A stretch of 64,000 nt of DNA, from the NCBI GenBank assembly GCA_963627135.1, contig CAVFZY010000008.1:1-64000 (forward strand). Direction: 5' to 3'. This document shows, piece by piece, positions 45,112 through 53,823 of the stretch; the first letter of the stretch is position 1; each line of letters starts with the position of its first letter. The notes under the pieces were generated by a model. It saw only the letters and a list, made by a program, of their open reading frames with translations, was not told where the DNA came from and did no database searches. A program made the position numbers and the translations under genes. This stretch comes from CAG-103 sp963627135. Its GTDB lineage: Bacteria > Bacillota > Clostridia > Oscillospirales > Oscillospiraceae.

Positions 45112-45810
45112 GTGAGCGGCACGGATAAAAATAAATACAAACGTTCCTATGACTTTACGGTGTGCCTGCCATTTTGGGATACACTGACGGGTTCCCAGCA
45201 GCAGATGCTGCGCCTGAATACGATCGTCCGTTCGTATCGCGCGGGGGACAATGTGATTTTTTCCATGCCGGAGAAAAACGGCTTGTTTCTCGTGCTCTCT
45301 GGCGGGCTGCGCGTGTTCATTGCGACGGATACCGGCCGGGAGATCACGCTCATGTCGATCGTCAGCGGCGGCTGCTGCATGCTCAATACGCTCGACAGCG
45401 CGGCGCCGGGCGACACGGTCCCCATTCTGCAGGCGAGCAGCGACGCCGTGTTTGCCTATATCAACATTGTGGCTCTGCGCCCGCTGTGCGCCGAGTCGCC
45501 GGCTGTGCAGCAGTTTCTGCAGCGCACGCAGGCACGCAATGTCCAGACTGTGCTCAATAACATTGAGTATTATTTTTTCCATCCGCTGCGCAGCTGTATC
45601 GCCCGCGTCGTGCTGGAAAAGGCCGATGCGCACCCCGAGGACGGCTTCGCGCGCATCACGCACGAAGAGATCTCCCACCACCTCGGCACCACGCGCGAGG
45701 TCATCAGCAGGGAGCTGGAGGGCATGCGCCAGATGGGCCTGCTGCAAACCGGCCGCGGCAAGATTTATGTGCTCGACCGCGCCGCGCTCGAGGGAATGGC
45801 CAATTTATAG
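45112..45810 (+). CDS. Crp/Fnr-family transcriptional regulator
   Basis: The 232-residue protein has an N-terminal cyclic-nucleotide-binding-like beta barrel (~25-130, with 'NVIFSMPEKNGLFLVLSGGLRVFI') and a C-terminal winged helix: 'RITHEEISHHLGTTREVISRELEGMRQMGLL' in parts. There is no Fnr-type N-terminal cysteine cluster; a lone 'GGCCM' pair sits near residue 86. The start is uncertain: the only GTG in frame (45112) directly abuts GGAG, leaving no normal spacing, and no ATG follows nearby. It is flanked by TetR and oleate hydratase, and is closed by a terminator. Confidence 0.9.
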   Translation: MSGTDKNKYKRSYDFTVCLPFWDTLTGSQQQMLRLNTIVRSYRAGDNVIFSMPEKNGLFLVLSGGLRVFIATDTGREITLMSIVSGGCCMLNTLDSAAPGDTVPILQASSDAVFAYINIVALRPLCAESPAVQQFLQRTQARNVQTVLNNIEYYFFHPLRSCIARVVLEKADAHPEDGFARITHEEISHHLGTTREVISRELEGMRQMGLLQTGRGKIYVLDRAALEGMANL

Positions 45811-45843
45811 GCCGCTCACCATTTGATAACATGCCAGTTTCAG

Positions 45844-45886
45844 GCTGCCGAAAAGCGAAAAATTGCTTTTCGGCAGCTTATTTTTG
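45844..45886 (+). terminator. Terminator of the Crp/Fnr gene
   Basis: Perfect 13-base stem GCTGCCGAAAAGC / GCTTTTCGGCAGC followed by TTATTTTTG. Confidence 0.9.
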
Positions 45887-45999
45887 TGCTGTTTGACACA
45901 TTCGCGCTGGACATGCGGCGAAAAACGGTCAAAATGCACAAACGCATATCGTCAATTTGGTGACATTCAACGAAACCAAGTGGTTATGTTTAATTATCG

Positions 46000-46060
46000 C
46001 CATTTGCGTAACAAATGGTGCAGTAAAGATGGCGAAATCCGCTATATTGATAATTGTCAA
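46000..46060 (+). promoter_or_regulatory. Control region of oleate hydratase: palindrome, -10 and Fnr-like box
   Basis: CCATTTG-CGTAA-CAAATGG (46000-46018) is a perfect palindrome about 46 bases before the expected start; TATATT (46043-46048) is a -10 without a good -35; TTGAT-AATT-GTCAA (46047-46060) differs from the Fnr consensus TTGAT-N4-ATCAA at one base. The region between the Crp terminator and 46000 shows no gene. Confidence 0.5.
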
Positions 46061-46173
46061 ACGAAGTTGCTTCTTTTTTTGGAGGCAAGTGTTAGTGACC
46101 ATAACAGAAGAAACTCGTGCAGTGGACTGCACAAAAAATACGGAAAACACATCATGAATGGGAGGTACACAGA

Positions 46174-47949
46174 ATGTATTACAGCAGCGGTAACTATGAG
46201 GCGTTTGCAACGCCGAAAAAACCCGAAGGCATCGACAACAAGTCGGCTTATGTCGTCGGCACCGGTCTGGCCGGTCTGGCGGCGGCATGCTTTCTGATCC
46301 GCGATGCACAGATGCCCGGCGAGCACATCACGCTCTTTGAGCACCTGCCGGTCGCCGGCGGTTCCTGCGACGGCATCTACGACGCGACCAAGGGCTTCAT
46401 CATGCGCGGCGGCCGCGAGATGGATAACCACTTTGAGTGCATGTGGGATCTGTTCAAGTCCATTCCGTCGATCGTGAACCCGGGTGAGACGATCTTCTCC
46501 GAGTACTACTACCTCAACAAGGAAGACCCGAACTTCTCCCTGTGCCGCGTCACCGAGAAGCAGGGTCAGGACGCCCACACCGACCGTAAGTACGGCCTGA
46601 CGCCCGGCGCCGCCACCCAGCTGCTGAAGCTGTTCATGGCGACCAACAAGTCCCTCGAGGACAAGACCATCGACGACGTGTTCGACGATGAGTTCTACGC
46701 CACGAACTTCTGGACCTACTGGCAGACCATGTTCGCGTTCGAGAAGTGGCACAGCGCCCTCGAGATGAAGCTCTACCTGCAGCGCTACATCCACCACATC
46801 GACGGTCTGCCTGATCTGAGCGCGCTACGTTTCACCCGTTATAACCAGTACGAGTCCATGATCCTCCCGATGTGCAAATACATCACCGATCACGGCGGAA
46901 AGGTCCTCTTCGACACCACGGTCACGAACATCGTCTGCGACTGCACCGAGGACAAGAAGGTCGCCAAGAAGATCGAGTACACCCAGGGCGGCGTGGAAAA
47001 GGTCATCGAGCTGACCGAGAACGATCTTGTCATCTGCACCAACGGCTGCCAGGGCGACGCGTCCGCTTACGGCGATCAGACGCACGCTCCGGTCATCAAG
47101 GTCAAAAACGGCGAAGGCCCGTCCATCGAGATGTGGAAGAAGCTCGCCGCGCAGGATCCGGCGTTCGGTCATCCCGAGAAGTTCTTCAAGGACATCAAGG
47201 AGACCAGCTGGGAATCCTGGACCGTTGACACGGCCAACAAGCAGATCCTCGATGCGATCCAGAAGATCTGCAAGCGCGACCCGCTGTCCGGTAAGGTCGT
47301 CACCGGCGGTATTGTCACCTGCCGCGACTCGAGCTGGCTCATCAGCTGGACCATCAACCGTCAGGGCCAGTTCCAGGAGCAGCCGAAGGATCACTGTCTG
47401 ATCTGGGTCTACGGCCTCAACTGCTGGGACGACAAGGGCGACTTCATCAAGAAGAACATGTGCGACTGCACCGGCATCGAGCTGGCGGCAGAGTGGCTGT
47501 ACCACATCGGCATCCCCGAGGATCAGATCATGGATCTGGCCACGAACGAATGCAACACAACGCCGTGCATGATGCCTTACGTCACCACGTTCTTTGAGCC
47601 CAGAGCCGAAGGCGACCGCCCGAAGGTCGTGCCCGACGGTTCCGTCAACCTCGCGTTCGTTGGCCAGTTCGCCGATACCCCGCGCGACACCGTGTTCACC
47701 ACCGAGTACTCCATCCGCACCGCGATGGAAGCGGTCTACACGCTCTGCAACGTTGACCGCGGCGTGCCGGAAGTTTGGGGCAGCGTGTATGATATCCGCG
47801 ACCTGCTCTACGCGACCAGCAAGCTGCTCGACGGCAAGAAGCCGCTGGAGTTCCTGCTCCCGTCGGTCCTGCCGCTGCTCGACCTCGTTAAGGAGCCGCT
47901 GCTCAACAACGTCGTGGTGGACCTGCTCAAGAAGTATAATATCGTCTGA
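46174..47949 (+). CDS. ohyA: Oleate hydratase (myosin-cross-reactive antigen family)
   Basis: The 591-residue protein matches the oleate hydratase family in length and motifs. The N-terminal FAD Rossmann segment is 'VVGTGLAGLAAACFLIRDA' (about residues 26-44), followed by 'GGSCDG' and 'GFIMRGGREMDNHFECMWDLF', a hallmark stretch of the family (here in short pieces). It adds water to the cis-9 double bond of oleic and related acids, giving 10-hydroxy acids, and detoxifies host or dietary fatty acids. GGGAGG lies before ATG 46174; the frame is open further upstream. Regulators encoded just before it (TetR, Crp/Fnr) suggest induction by fatty acid or redox state. Confidence 0.96.
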   Translation: MYYSSGNYEAFATPKKPEGIDNKSAYVVGTGLAGLAAACFLIRDAQMPGEHITLFEHLPVAGGSCDGIYDATKGFIMRGGREMDNHFECMWDLFKSIPSIVNPGETIFSEYYYLNKEDPNFSLCRVTEKQGQDAHTDRKYGLTPGAATQLLKLFMATNKSLEDKTIDDVFDDEFYATNFWTYWQTMFAFEKWHSALEMKLYLQRYIHHIDGLPDLSALRFTRYNQYESMILPMCKYITDHGGKVLFDTTVTNIVCDCTEDKKVAKKIEYTQGGVEKVIELTENDLVICTNGCQGDASAYGDQTHAPVIKVKNGEGPSIEMWKKLAAQDPAFGHPEKFFKDIKETSWESWTVDTANKQILDAIQKICKRDPLSGKVVTGGIVTCRDSSWLISWTINRQGQFQEQPKDHCLIWVYGLNCWDDKGDFIKKNMCDCTGIELAAEWLYHIGIPEDQIMDLATNECNTTPCMMPYVTTFFEPRAEGDRPKVVPDGSVNLAFVGQFADTPRDTVFTTEYSIRTAMEAVYTLCNVDRGVPEVWGSVYDIRDLLYATSKLLDGKKPLEFLLPSVLPLLDLVKEPLLNNVVVDLLKKYNIV

Positions 47950-47981
47950 CGTACCATCCCGTTAGATGTCGCATCCCCCGG

Positions 47982-48013
47982 AAGTCCCCGGCGCTCAGCG
48001 CCGGGGACTTTTT
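47982..48013 (+). terminator. Terminator of oleate hydratase
   Basis: Perfect stem AAGTCCCCGGCGC / GCGCCGGGGACTT with TCA loop, then TTTTT. Confidence 0.92.
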
Positions 48014-48055
48014 GTGCGGGGGAGTGTGACTGCTGTGCGCCACAACCGGGCAGCG

Positions 48056-48088
48056 GGGGAGCTCGAGGGGGCAAGGCCCGCCTCGAAT
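48056..48088. repeat. Dispersed intergenic repeat, copy B
   Basis: 33 bases, GGGGAGCTCGAGGGGGCAA then GGCCCGCCTCGAAT; differs from copy A (44070-44103) by a one-base gap and one substitution. Confidence 0.65.
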
Positions 48089-48100
48089 GAAATTCACAGG

Positions 48101-48151
48101 AAAGCTTGATTTATCAAGCTTTTTCCCGGCAGCCGAAGCTGCCGGGGCATT
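48101..48151. terminator. Two adjacent hairpins between ohyA and the Bce-like operon
   Basis: AAAGCTTGA-TTTA-TCAAGCTTT followed by TT (48101-48124) and CCCGGCAGC-CGAA-GCTGCCGGG followed by GCATTTT (48125-48151). Convergent genes end here, so these may serve both. Confidence 0.7.
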
Positions 48152-48233
48152 TTGCGCAGTGTGGCAGAGGGGGGTGATTTTGTGCGCGAAAAAGACGGCA
48201 CCGCAAACAGCGGCGCCGTCTTTCGGCAGACGT

Positions 48234-49247
48234 TTATTCTTCTACGACTGGAAACGAGATCCGGATCTCAAACCCTGTGCCCCAGTCGGACGCGGCGGTG
48301 AGCGTGAGACCCAGATCCTTCGCGACCTCGCGCGCGAGATAGAGCCCCATGCCGGTGGCCTTGTTTTTCTCGTGGCCGGAGTCCCCAGTGAAGCCTTTTT
48401 CAAACACGTACGGCAGGTCACACGCGCGCACGCCCGGGCCGTTGTCGCGGATGGACAGGACGGTCGCCGTGTTGCCGCTTTCCAGGGAAAAGATCAGCAC
48501 CGGCGCATCGAGCGCATACTTCACGCTGTTGCTCACAACCTGCCCGAGCAGGAAGCACAGCCCGCGCCGGTCGGCAAAGACCGTTTCATCTGTGGGCTGG
48601 ATCTTGACCTGAAAGCCCTTTTCCTCCAGCAGCGGGCGGTAATCGTCGAGCACTTCGTCGATGCAGCTGCGCAGCGGCAGCCGCTCGAAGCGGTAGTCGC
48701 GCCGCGCGCCGCGCAGGCGGGCGTAGTAGAGCATCTGGTCGATGAACGCCTGCATCCGGTTGCGCACGTAGTCGAGCTTGAAGCCCACGGCCTCCGGCAG
48801 CGTGTCGCGCCGGTTGTCGAGCACGAGCGTCAGCAGTGCCAACGGCGTTTTCACCTCGTGCGCCCAGAGCTCTACGTAGTTTTCGTAGTCGTCCATCTGT
48901 GTCTGCAATTGCGCGATGTCCTGCTGCTGCGCGCGCAGCGTCTCGCCGAGCAGGTGCGCGCTCTGCGCCTCGCTCGGGGAGAGCAGGCGGCACAGCGCCT
49001 GTTCGTGTGCTTCGTCCGGCGTGGTCAGGAAGGCCGTGAAGGCCAGCTCCCGCTTGCTTGCCCGCGCGCAGAGCGCTGCACACACACCGGCGAACAGAAA
49101 TACCGTCGTCAGCACGATCACGGCCGCCATGGCGGTGAAGGCCCGCGCGTCCGCCAGCCAGAGCAGCAATGTGGCGAGCGCATCCACCCCCAGCAGCAGC
49201 CCCAGCCACGGCAGGTACTGCCGCAGGTAGCTTCCGTTACGCTTCAT
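48234..49247 (-). CDS. BceS-like sensor histidine kinase
   Basis: The 337-residue kinase has two N-terminal helices (about residues 12-60) with almost no external loop between them, the intramembrane-sensing layout of BceS. The phosphorylated His is in 'WAHEVKTPLALL' (His 130). The ATPase domain has 'NSVKYAL' (N box), 'IRDNGPGV' and 'GMGLYLA' (G boxes). In this class the signal comes from the partner ABC transporter rather than from a sensor domain. ATG 49247 has GGAGGTG upstream and overlaps the regulator gene by 11 bases. Confidence 0.92.
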   Translation of the reverse strand: MKRNGSYLRQYLPWLGLLLGVDALATLLLWLADARAFTAMAAVIVLTTVFLFAGVCAALCARASKRELAFTAFLTTPDEAHEQALCRLLSPSEAQSAHLLGETLRAQQQDIAQLQTQMDDYENYVELWAHEVKTPLALLTLVLDNRRDTLPEAVGFKLDYVRNRMQAFIDQMLYYARLRGARRDYRFERLPLRSCIDEVLDDYRPLLEEKGFQVKIQPTDETVFADRRGLCFLLGQVVSNSVKYALDAPVLIFSLESGNTATVLSIRDNGPGVRACDLPYVFEKGFTGDSGHEKNKATGMGLYLAREVAKDLGLTLTAASDWGTGFEIRISFPVVEE

Positions 49248-49914
49248 GCGGCACCTCCAGCCGGTAGCCGACACCGCGTACGGACACGAGCTGCTGGCGC
49301 ATGCCGAGGGACGCCATCGTCTTTTTCAGCCGCGTGAGGTTGACCTGCAGCGCGTTTTCATCGATAAATTCCGTCGTGCCCCAGAGTGCGCGGCTCAGGT
49401 TGCCTTTTGGAACGGTCTGTCCGCCGTGTGCCAGCAGCGTTTCGAGCAGCTTGCCCTGATTCGGCGGCAGGACGACGGACTGATTGTGAATGTAGAGCGT
49501 GTAGGTTTGCCGGTCGAGCAGAAAGTCCGCTCCTTCGAGCAGATTCGGCCGCCCCTCGTAGCGTTTGAGCACGTTTGCGATGCGCGCCAGCAGCCGCTCC
49601 TTCCGATAGGGCTTGGTGAGGTATTCGTCCGCGCCCAGCTCGAGCGCGTGCACCTCGTCGCGCAACTGGTCGCGCGATGTCAGCACCAGCACCGGCAGGG
49701 CGCTGTGCTGTTTGATATCGCGGCAGATCTGAAACCCGCTCACCTCCGGCAGATTCAGATCCAGCAGTACCAGATCGGGGGTGAGCGCGAGCAGCTGCCC
49801 GGTCACGTCCGCAAAGTCCGTGACCTCCGTGACGGCATAGCCCGCCCAGCGCAGCATGTCTGCCAGTTCCTCGCGCATGAGCGCCTCGTCCTCCACGACG
49901 GCGATGTGCTTCAT
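49237..49914 (-). CDS. BceR-like OmpR-family response regulator
   Basis: The 225-residue protein has a receiver domain with the phospho-acceptor Asp 52 in 'DLVLLDLNLPEVSG', Lys near 101 ('YLTKPYR') and a C-terminal winged helix ('NQGKLLETLLAHGG', 'ALQVNLTRLKKTM', 'VRGVGYRLEVP'). Its place between the Bce-like permease and the kinase makes it the activator of the transporter operon. The stop overlaps the kinase start. Confidence 0.93.
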   Translation of the reverse strand: MKHIAVVEDEALMREELADMLRWAGYAVTEVTDFADVTGQLLALTPDLVLLDLNLPEVSGFQICRDIKQHSALPVLVLTSRDQLRDEVHALELGADEYLTKPYRKERLLARIANVLKRYEGRPNLLEGADFLLDRQTYTLYIHNQSVVLPPNQGKLLETLLAHGGQTVPKGNLSRALWGTTEFIDENALQVNLTRLKKTMASLGMRQQLVSVRGVGYRLEVPHEA

Positions 49915-49938
49915 CGCGCCGCCCCCTTTCTGTGTGCG

Positions 49939-51993
49939 TTATTCTTCGCGTTCCGGTGCCATCAGCCCCAGCAGATACCGGCTGCTGGATCGCTTGACGG
50001 CCGCCATGTACAGCCATTCTACCACACACAGCAGCAAAATCATAGCACCGGCGGCGATCATCATCTCCGTCATGCCGCTCTGCGCGCTGGCGGTGAGGAT
50101 GCCGGTAAAGAGCGCGCGCACGCCAAACAGGCTGCTGACTGCCGCCACGCCGACCGGCAGACCGAAGTACCAGTTGATCTGCGCCTTTGCCGCACGGCAG
50201 AGCGTGTCGTGCTCCGCGCCGAGGCGCACGAGCGTCCGGTAGCGGCGCGCGGCCTTTTGCTGGCCCATGAGAAACTGCACGCCGATGATGGTGTTGGCCA
50301 CGACGAGGAAGATGATGGCGAGGTAGATGGTCAGGTAGCTCGCCGCAACGATGTAAAACAGCTCGCGGCCGAGGTTTTGCAGGTAGCTCTCATACTTCAG
50401 GCCGAGCGGGTCGAGCAGCCGGTTCATGTCCGCGATGGCGTTCATGAGGCTCTTGCCCTCCATCATGGACGGGGCGAGCGCGCCGTCGAGGTAGACGTAA
50501 TAGTCGCCCTGTGTGTAGTGGTCAAACACTGCGTCCGGCACAATGAGTGCGAACGACATCGTGATCGACCGGTCGGTGACGACACTCACCGACTGCACCT
50601 GCCCCACGAGCGTGAACGGCGCGCCGTCGATCGTGATGGCCGCCCCCTCCGCGATCAGGCGGTTGAGCAGTGCCGTGCGGCTGGCCGAAGAGACTTCACT
50701 GTCGCAGTAGACGGCGGCCTCATTGTCCGCGAGCGTCAGCTCCGGCAGACCGGCTGCGGTCAGCAGGTGATTATAACTGCTGACCGCGATCAGGTTCGGG
50801 TAGCCCACAATGTCCAGCAGGTATTGCAGCTGCTGCCGTTCGTCGGCGTCGGGGAGTGTCTCCGCGGCGCGCTCCAGCGCTTCAAACCGGACGGCGCGGT
50901 CATGGTCCTCCGTTGTGCGGATGCGGCCGATACGCATCTCAAAGAGATTGGAAAACGCGCCGTCGAGCCCGTGCGTGGCCAGCGTGTCGCGCACGGTGCC
51001 GATGCTTTCACGGTCGGCAGAGAACGTGTAGTCGAGCGTGTGCGTCTCAGCTCGGGACGAGCGCGCGGTCGCCACGCCCGCGCCGAAGCAGCACAGCGCC
51101 GCCAGGATCAGCAGCGAGCAGATCGCCAGTGCACCGGAGCGGTGAATGACCGTCTCCTCGACCTGGCGGAAATTGAACACGCGCAGTTTGCCCACGCGGT
51201 CTCCGTGCCGGGCCAGCCGGTCGATGATCACGCGCAGGCCGTAAAACAGCAGCAGCGTTCCCGCCACACCGAGCGCGATCGTGAACGTCATGTACCGCAG
51301 ATCGCTCCACGCGCGCCCGCGGATGGCGAGCGCGTAGGCGGCGATGAGCAGCACGATGCCCAGCACGAGCGCTGTGGCATAGACGGCGGCGGGGCGCTGC
51401 TTTTTCGTGCCCTCCGGCGCTTCCGCGAGCAGCGCGCCGATCTCCTCGCGCACGATCTTTCCGCTGAGGATGAGTGATGCCAGCAGCTTGATTGCCAGAA
51501 AGCCTGCGGCTGTCCACCCGACGGCAGACAGAGAGAGCGTGAACTGATGCCCTATGATGCCGAGCCCGACGAGGCGCGCCGTGACGAGGCTGATGATCTC
51601 CGAGATCAGCAGCGCCGCCGGCAGGCCGATGGCAAGCGCGATGAGGCTGGAGCGCAGGTCCTCCGCCAGCAGCATGCCGAAGAGCTTGCGCCGCTGCATG
51701 CCCAGCATGAGGTACACGCCGAATTCGTGCCGCCGCCGCGCGAGCTGAAAGCGGTTGGCGTAGTATACGAGGAAAAACAAAATGAACAGTGTCAGGGCGT
51801 ACAGCACCGGGACGAGCGACAGCAGCCGGTCCACGGCATCGCTCTCCATGCGCTGCAGGAACAACATCACGTCCTGATGCGACAGGGAGAGAATGATGTA
51901 AAACGCGATGATCGAGATGAGCAGGGATGTAAAAAACAGCCCGTTTTCCCGGCGGCTGCGGCGGTTGTTGCGCGCAACAAGTTCAGAGAACAT
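49939..51993 (-). CDS. BceB-like ABC transporter permease
   Basis: The 684-residue FtsX-family permease has ten helices in the BceB order: one N-terminal helix ('NGLFFTSLLISIIAFYIILSL'), a set of three at ~55-130 and further pairs, a large external domain (~320-540) that binds peptide antibiotics, and final helices. 'RRRHEFGVYLMLGMQRRKLFGMLLAEDL' is the coupling region. ATG 51993 overlaps the ATPase gene by 11 bases. It would act with the ATPase to free lipid II or undecaprenyl pyrophosphate from antibiotics such as bacitracin or lantibiotics; the exact drug is unknown. Confidence 0.92.
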   Translation of the reverse strand: MFSELVARNNRRSRRENGLFFTSLLISIIAFYIILSLSHQDVMLFLQRMESDAVDRLLSLVPVLYALTLFILFFLVYYANRFQLARRRHEFGVYLMLGMQRRKLFGMLLAEDLRSSLIALAIGLPAALLISEIISLVTARLVGLGIIGHQFTLSLSAVGWTAAGFLAIKLLASLILSGKIVREEIGALLAEAPEGTKKQRPAAVYATALVLGIVLLIAAYALAIRGRAWSDLRYMTFTIALGVAGTLLLFYGLRVIIDRLARHGDRVGKLRVFNFRQVEETVIHRSGALAICSLLILAALCCFGAGVATARSSRAETHTLDYTFSADRESIGTVRDTLATHGLDGAFSNLFEMRIGRIRTTEDHDRAVRFEALERAAETLPDADERQQLQYLLDIVGYPNLIAVSSYNHLLTAAGLPELTLADNEAAVYCDSEVSSASRTALLNRLIAEGAAITIDGAPFTLVGQVQSVSVVTDRSITMSFALIVPDAVFDHYTQGDYYVYLDGALAPSMMEGKSLMNAIADMNRLLDPLGLKYESYLQNLGRELFYIVAASYLTIYLAIIFLVVANTIIGVQFLMGQQKAARRYRTLVRLGAEHDTLCRAAKAQINWYFGLPVGVAAVSSLFGVRALFTGILTASAQSGMTEMMIAAGAMILLLCVVEWLYMAAVKRSSSRYLLGLMAPEREE

Positions 51994-52756
51994 TCGCACT
52001 GCCCCCTCCCAGCTGCGCCATAACGGCCAAGATGCGCCCGTAAAATGCCTGTTGCGTCTCATCCGGTACGTCGCGCCGCAGCTCGTGGAAGAGCACGCCG
52101 TCTTGGATGAAGAGGATGCGCTTGCAGTAGCTTGCGGCGTTGCAGTCGTGCGTGACCATAAGAATCGTCGTGCCGCCATCCGCGTTCAGGCCGGAGAGCT
52201 TTTCCATGAGCGAGCGTGCATTTTTCGAGTCGAGCGCGCCGGTCGGCTCGTCGGCCAGCACAATCTCGGGGTCGAGGATGAGCGCGCGCGCCGCCGCGAT
52301 GCGCTGCTTCTGCCCGCCGGACATCTGCGCCGGGAACTTATCGAGCACGTCCGTCACTTCCAGATAATCTGAGAGCTTTGTCAGCCGCTCGCGGCTCTCG
52401 GCCTCGGATACACCGTGCAGCGCCAGCGGCAGGAGGATGTTTTCCCGCCCGGTGAGGTTATCAATGAGCTCAAAGTTCTGAAACAGGTAGCCGATCTCCT
52501 TGCCGCGGTAGTCGGCGAGCGCCTTGCCGTGCAGCGTCGTGATGCATTTTCCGTGCAGGGCGACGGCGCCGCCGGTCGGCGCGATGACGGTCGCGATGCA
52601 GTTGAGCAGCGTCGATTTGCCGGAGCCGCTGCTGCCCATGATGCCGAGAAACTCGCCCGGCATGACCTGAAACGAGATACCGTCGAGCGCGCGGGTCAGA
52701 TTCGGCTCCTTGCCGTAGTATTTTTTCAGGGCTGCAATTTCGAGAATGGGTTCCAT
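51983..52756 (-). CDS. BceA-like ABC transporter ATPase
   Basis: The 257-residue ATPase has Walker A 'GSSGSGKSTLLNC' near residue 42, signature 'MSGGQKQRIAAARALI' and Walker B 'EIVLADEPTGALDSKN', as in BceA/YtrE. ATG 52756 follows AAAGGAGG; the frame is open far upstream but that part lies in the divergent control region. It starts the bceAB-bceRS-like operon. No good -35 is seen ahead of it, which would fit activation by the response regulator. Confidence 0.95.
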   Translation of the reverse strand: MEPILEIAALKKYYGKEPNLTRALDGISFQVMPGEFLGIMGSSGSGKSTLLNCIATVIAPTGGAVALHGKCITTLHGKALADYRGKEIGYLFQNFELIDNLTGRENILLPLALHGVSEAESRERLTKLSDYLEVTDVLDKFPAQMSGGQKQRIAAARALILDPEIVLADEPTGALDSKNARSLMEKLSGLNADGGTTILMVTHDCNAASYCKRILFIQDGVLFHELRRDVPDETQQAFYGRILAVMAQLGGGSANVL

Positions 52757-52973
52757 TGCATGTACCTCCTTTGCTTTCTGCTGCCATGGTACAACACCCG
52801 GCGCGCAAAATCCACTTACAGTGCCTGAAAGTTTTTTTGCCGCCCGGCATGACAGTCGCATTGCGCATAGCACGCATGTCGTGCTGCCGACGCAAAGAAA
52901 GTCTATAGGATTTGCCGTTTTGAGCGGAATATGTGTTCGGGTGCAAAAATACGGAAAAATCTCTGTTTTTGCA

Positions 52974-53002
52974 TTGTACGGCCGGGGCAATGCTGGTATC
53001 AT
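52974..53002 (+). promoter_or_regulatory. Promoter of the racemase gene
   Basis: TTGTAC (52974-52979), 17 bases, TATCAT (52997-53002), about 55 bases before the start codon. Confidence 0.7.
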
Positions 53003-53055
53003 AAAAACAAACGCAATCGCGATAACGAGATCATGTACGCAAGGGAGGAATTCGC

Positions 53056-53754
53056 ATGAAAACGATCGGCATCGTCGGCGGTCTCGCATGGCCCAGCACG
53101 ATCACGTACTACAAATTGATCAACGAGGAAATCGCAAAGCGCCTGGGAGGCGACGGCCTCCATTGCGCCAAGCTGCTCCTTGCCCAGACGGATTTTGAAG
53201 AGATCGCGCACGATCAGGCAGGCGGGAACTGGCAGCGGGTCGGTGCGCTTTTGGCCGAGCAGGCCAACCGGCTGAAGGCGGCCGGCGCAGATTTCTTCCT
53301 GCTGGCGTGCAACACGGTGCATAACGCTGCGGAATATCTGGAGGCCGGAACGGACCTGCCTTATATTCATATCGTGGACCCTGCGGCGGAGCTTGCCGTC
53401 GGCATGGGCGCGAAAACGGTCGGGCTGCTGGGCAGCGGCTATACGATGCGCGGCACCTTCTTTCGGGGCCGCCTGCAGGAGCGCTACGGCCTGAATGTGC
53501 TGATCCCGGACGGCGCGCATTTTGACAACATCCATAACGCCCTGTATCAGGAACTGGTCAAAGACGTGTTCCTCCCGGAGACCCGAGAAAAGTTTCGGGC
53601 GGCGATCCGGGACCTGACCGACCGCGGCGCGGAGGCCGTGATCCTCGGCTGCACGGAATTCGGCCTGCTGGTCAAGCCGGAGGACTGTACGGTGCCGCTC
53701 ATCGACACGACCCATGCCCACGCGATGGCGGCGGTCGACCGCGCCCTGGCCTGA
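53056..53754 (+). CDS. Aspartate/glutamate racemase-family protein
   Basis: The 232-residue protein belongs to the Asp/Glu/hydantoin racemase superfamily. The two catalytic cysteines sit in 'LLACNTVHN' (near residue 84) and 'VILGCTEFGLL' (near residue 195), and 'GIVGGLAWPSTITYY' is the N-terminal substrate loop (typical GGxGPxAT has changed here to GGLAWPST). It interconverts L- and D- forms of an amino acid, perhaps aspartate or a broader set. It is a single gene on the plus strand with GGAGG upstream. The altered N-terminal loop makes the substrate uncertain. Confidence 0.88.
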   Translation: MKTIGIVGGLAWPSTITYYKLINEEIAKRLGGDGLHCAKLLLAQTDFEEIAHDQAGGNWQRVGALLAEQANRLKAAGADFFLLACNTVHNAAEYLEAGTDLPYIHIVDPAAELAVGMGAKTVGLLGSGYTMRGTFFRGRLQERYGLNVLIPDGAHFDNIHNALYQELVKDVFLPETREKFRAAIRDLTDRGAEAVILGCTEFGLLVKPEDCTVPLIDTTHAHAMAAVDRALA

Positions 53755-53823
53755 AACACAATATTCGGACGCAAAAATGCCGCAGGCGGCTGCCTGCGGC
53801 ATTTGCGATTGCTATTTGGAATA

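Noticed and set aside
49246..51477. 743-codon open frame on the plus strand
   Set aside because: Antisense to the BceR/BceB-like genes.
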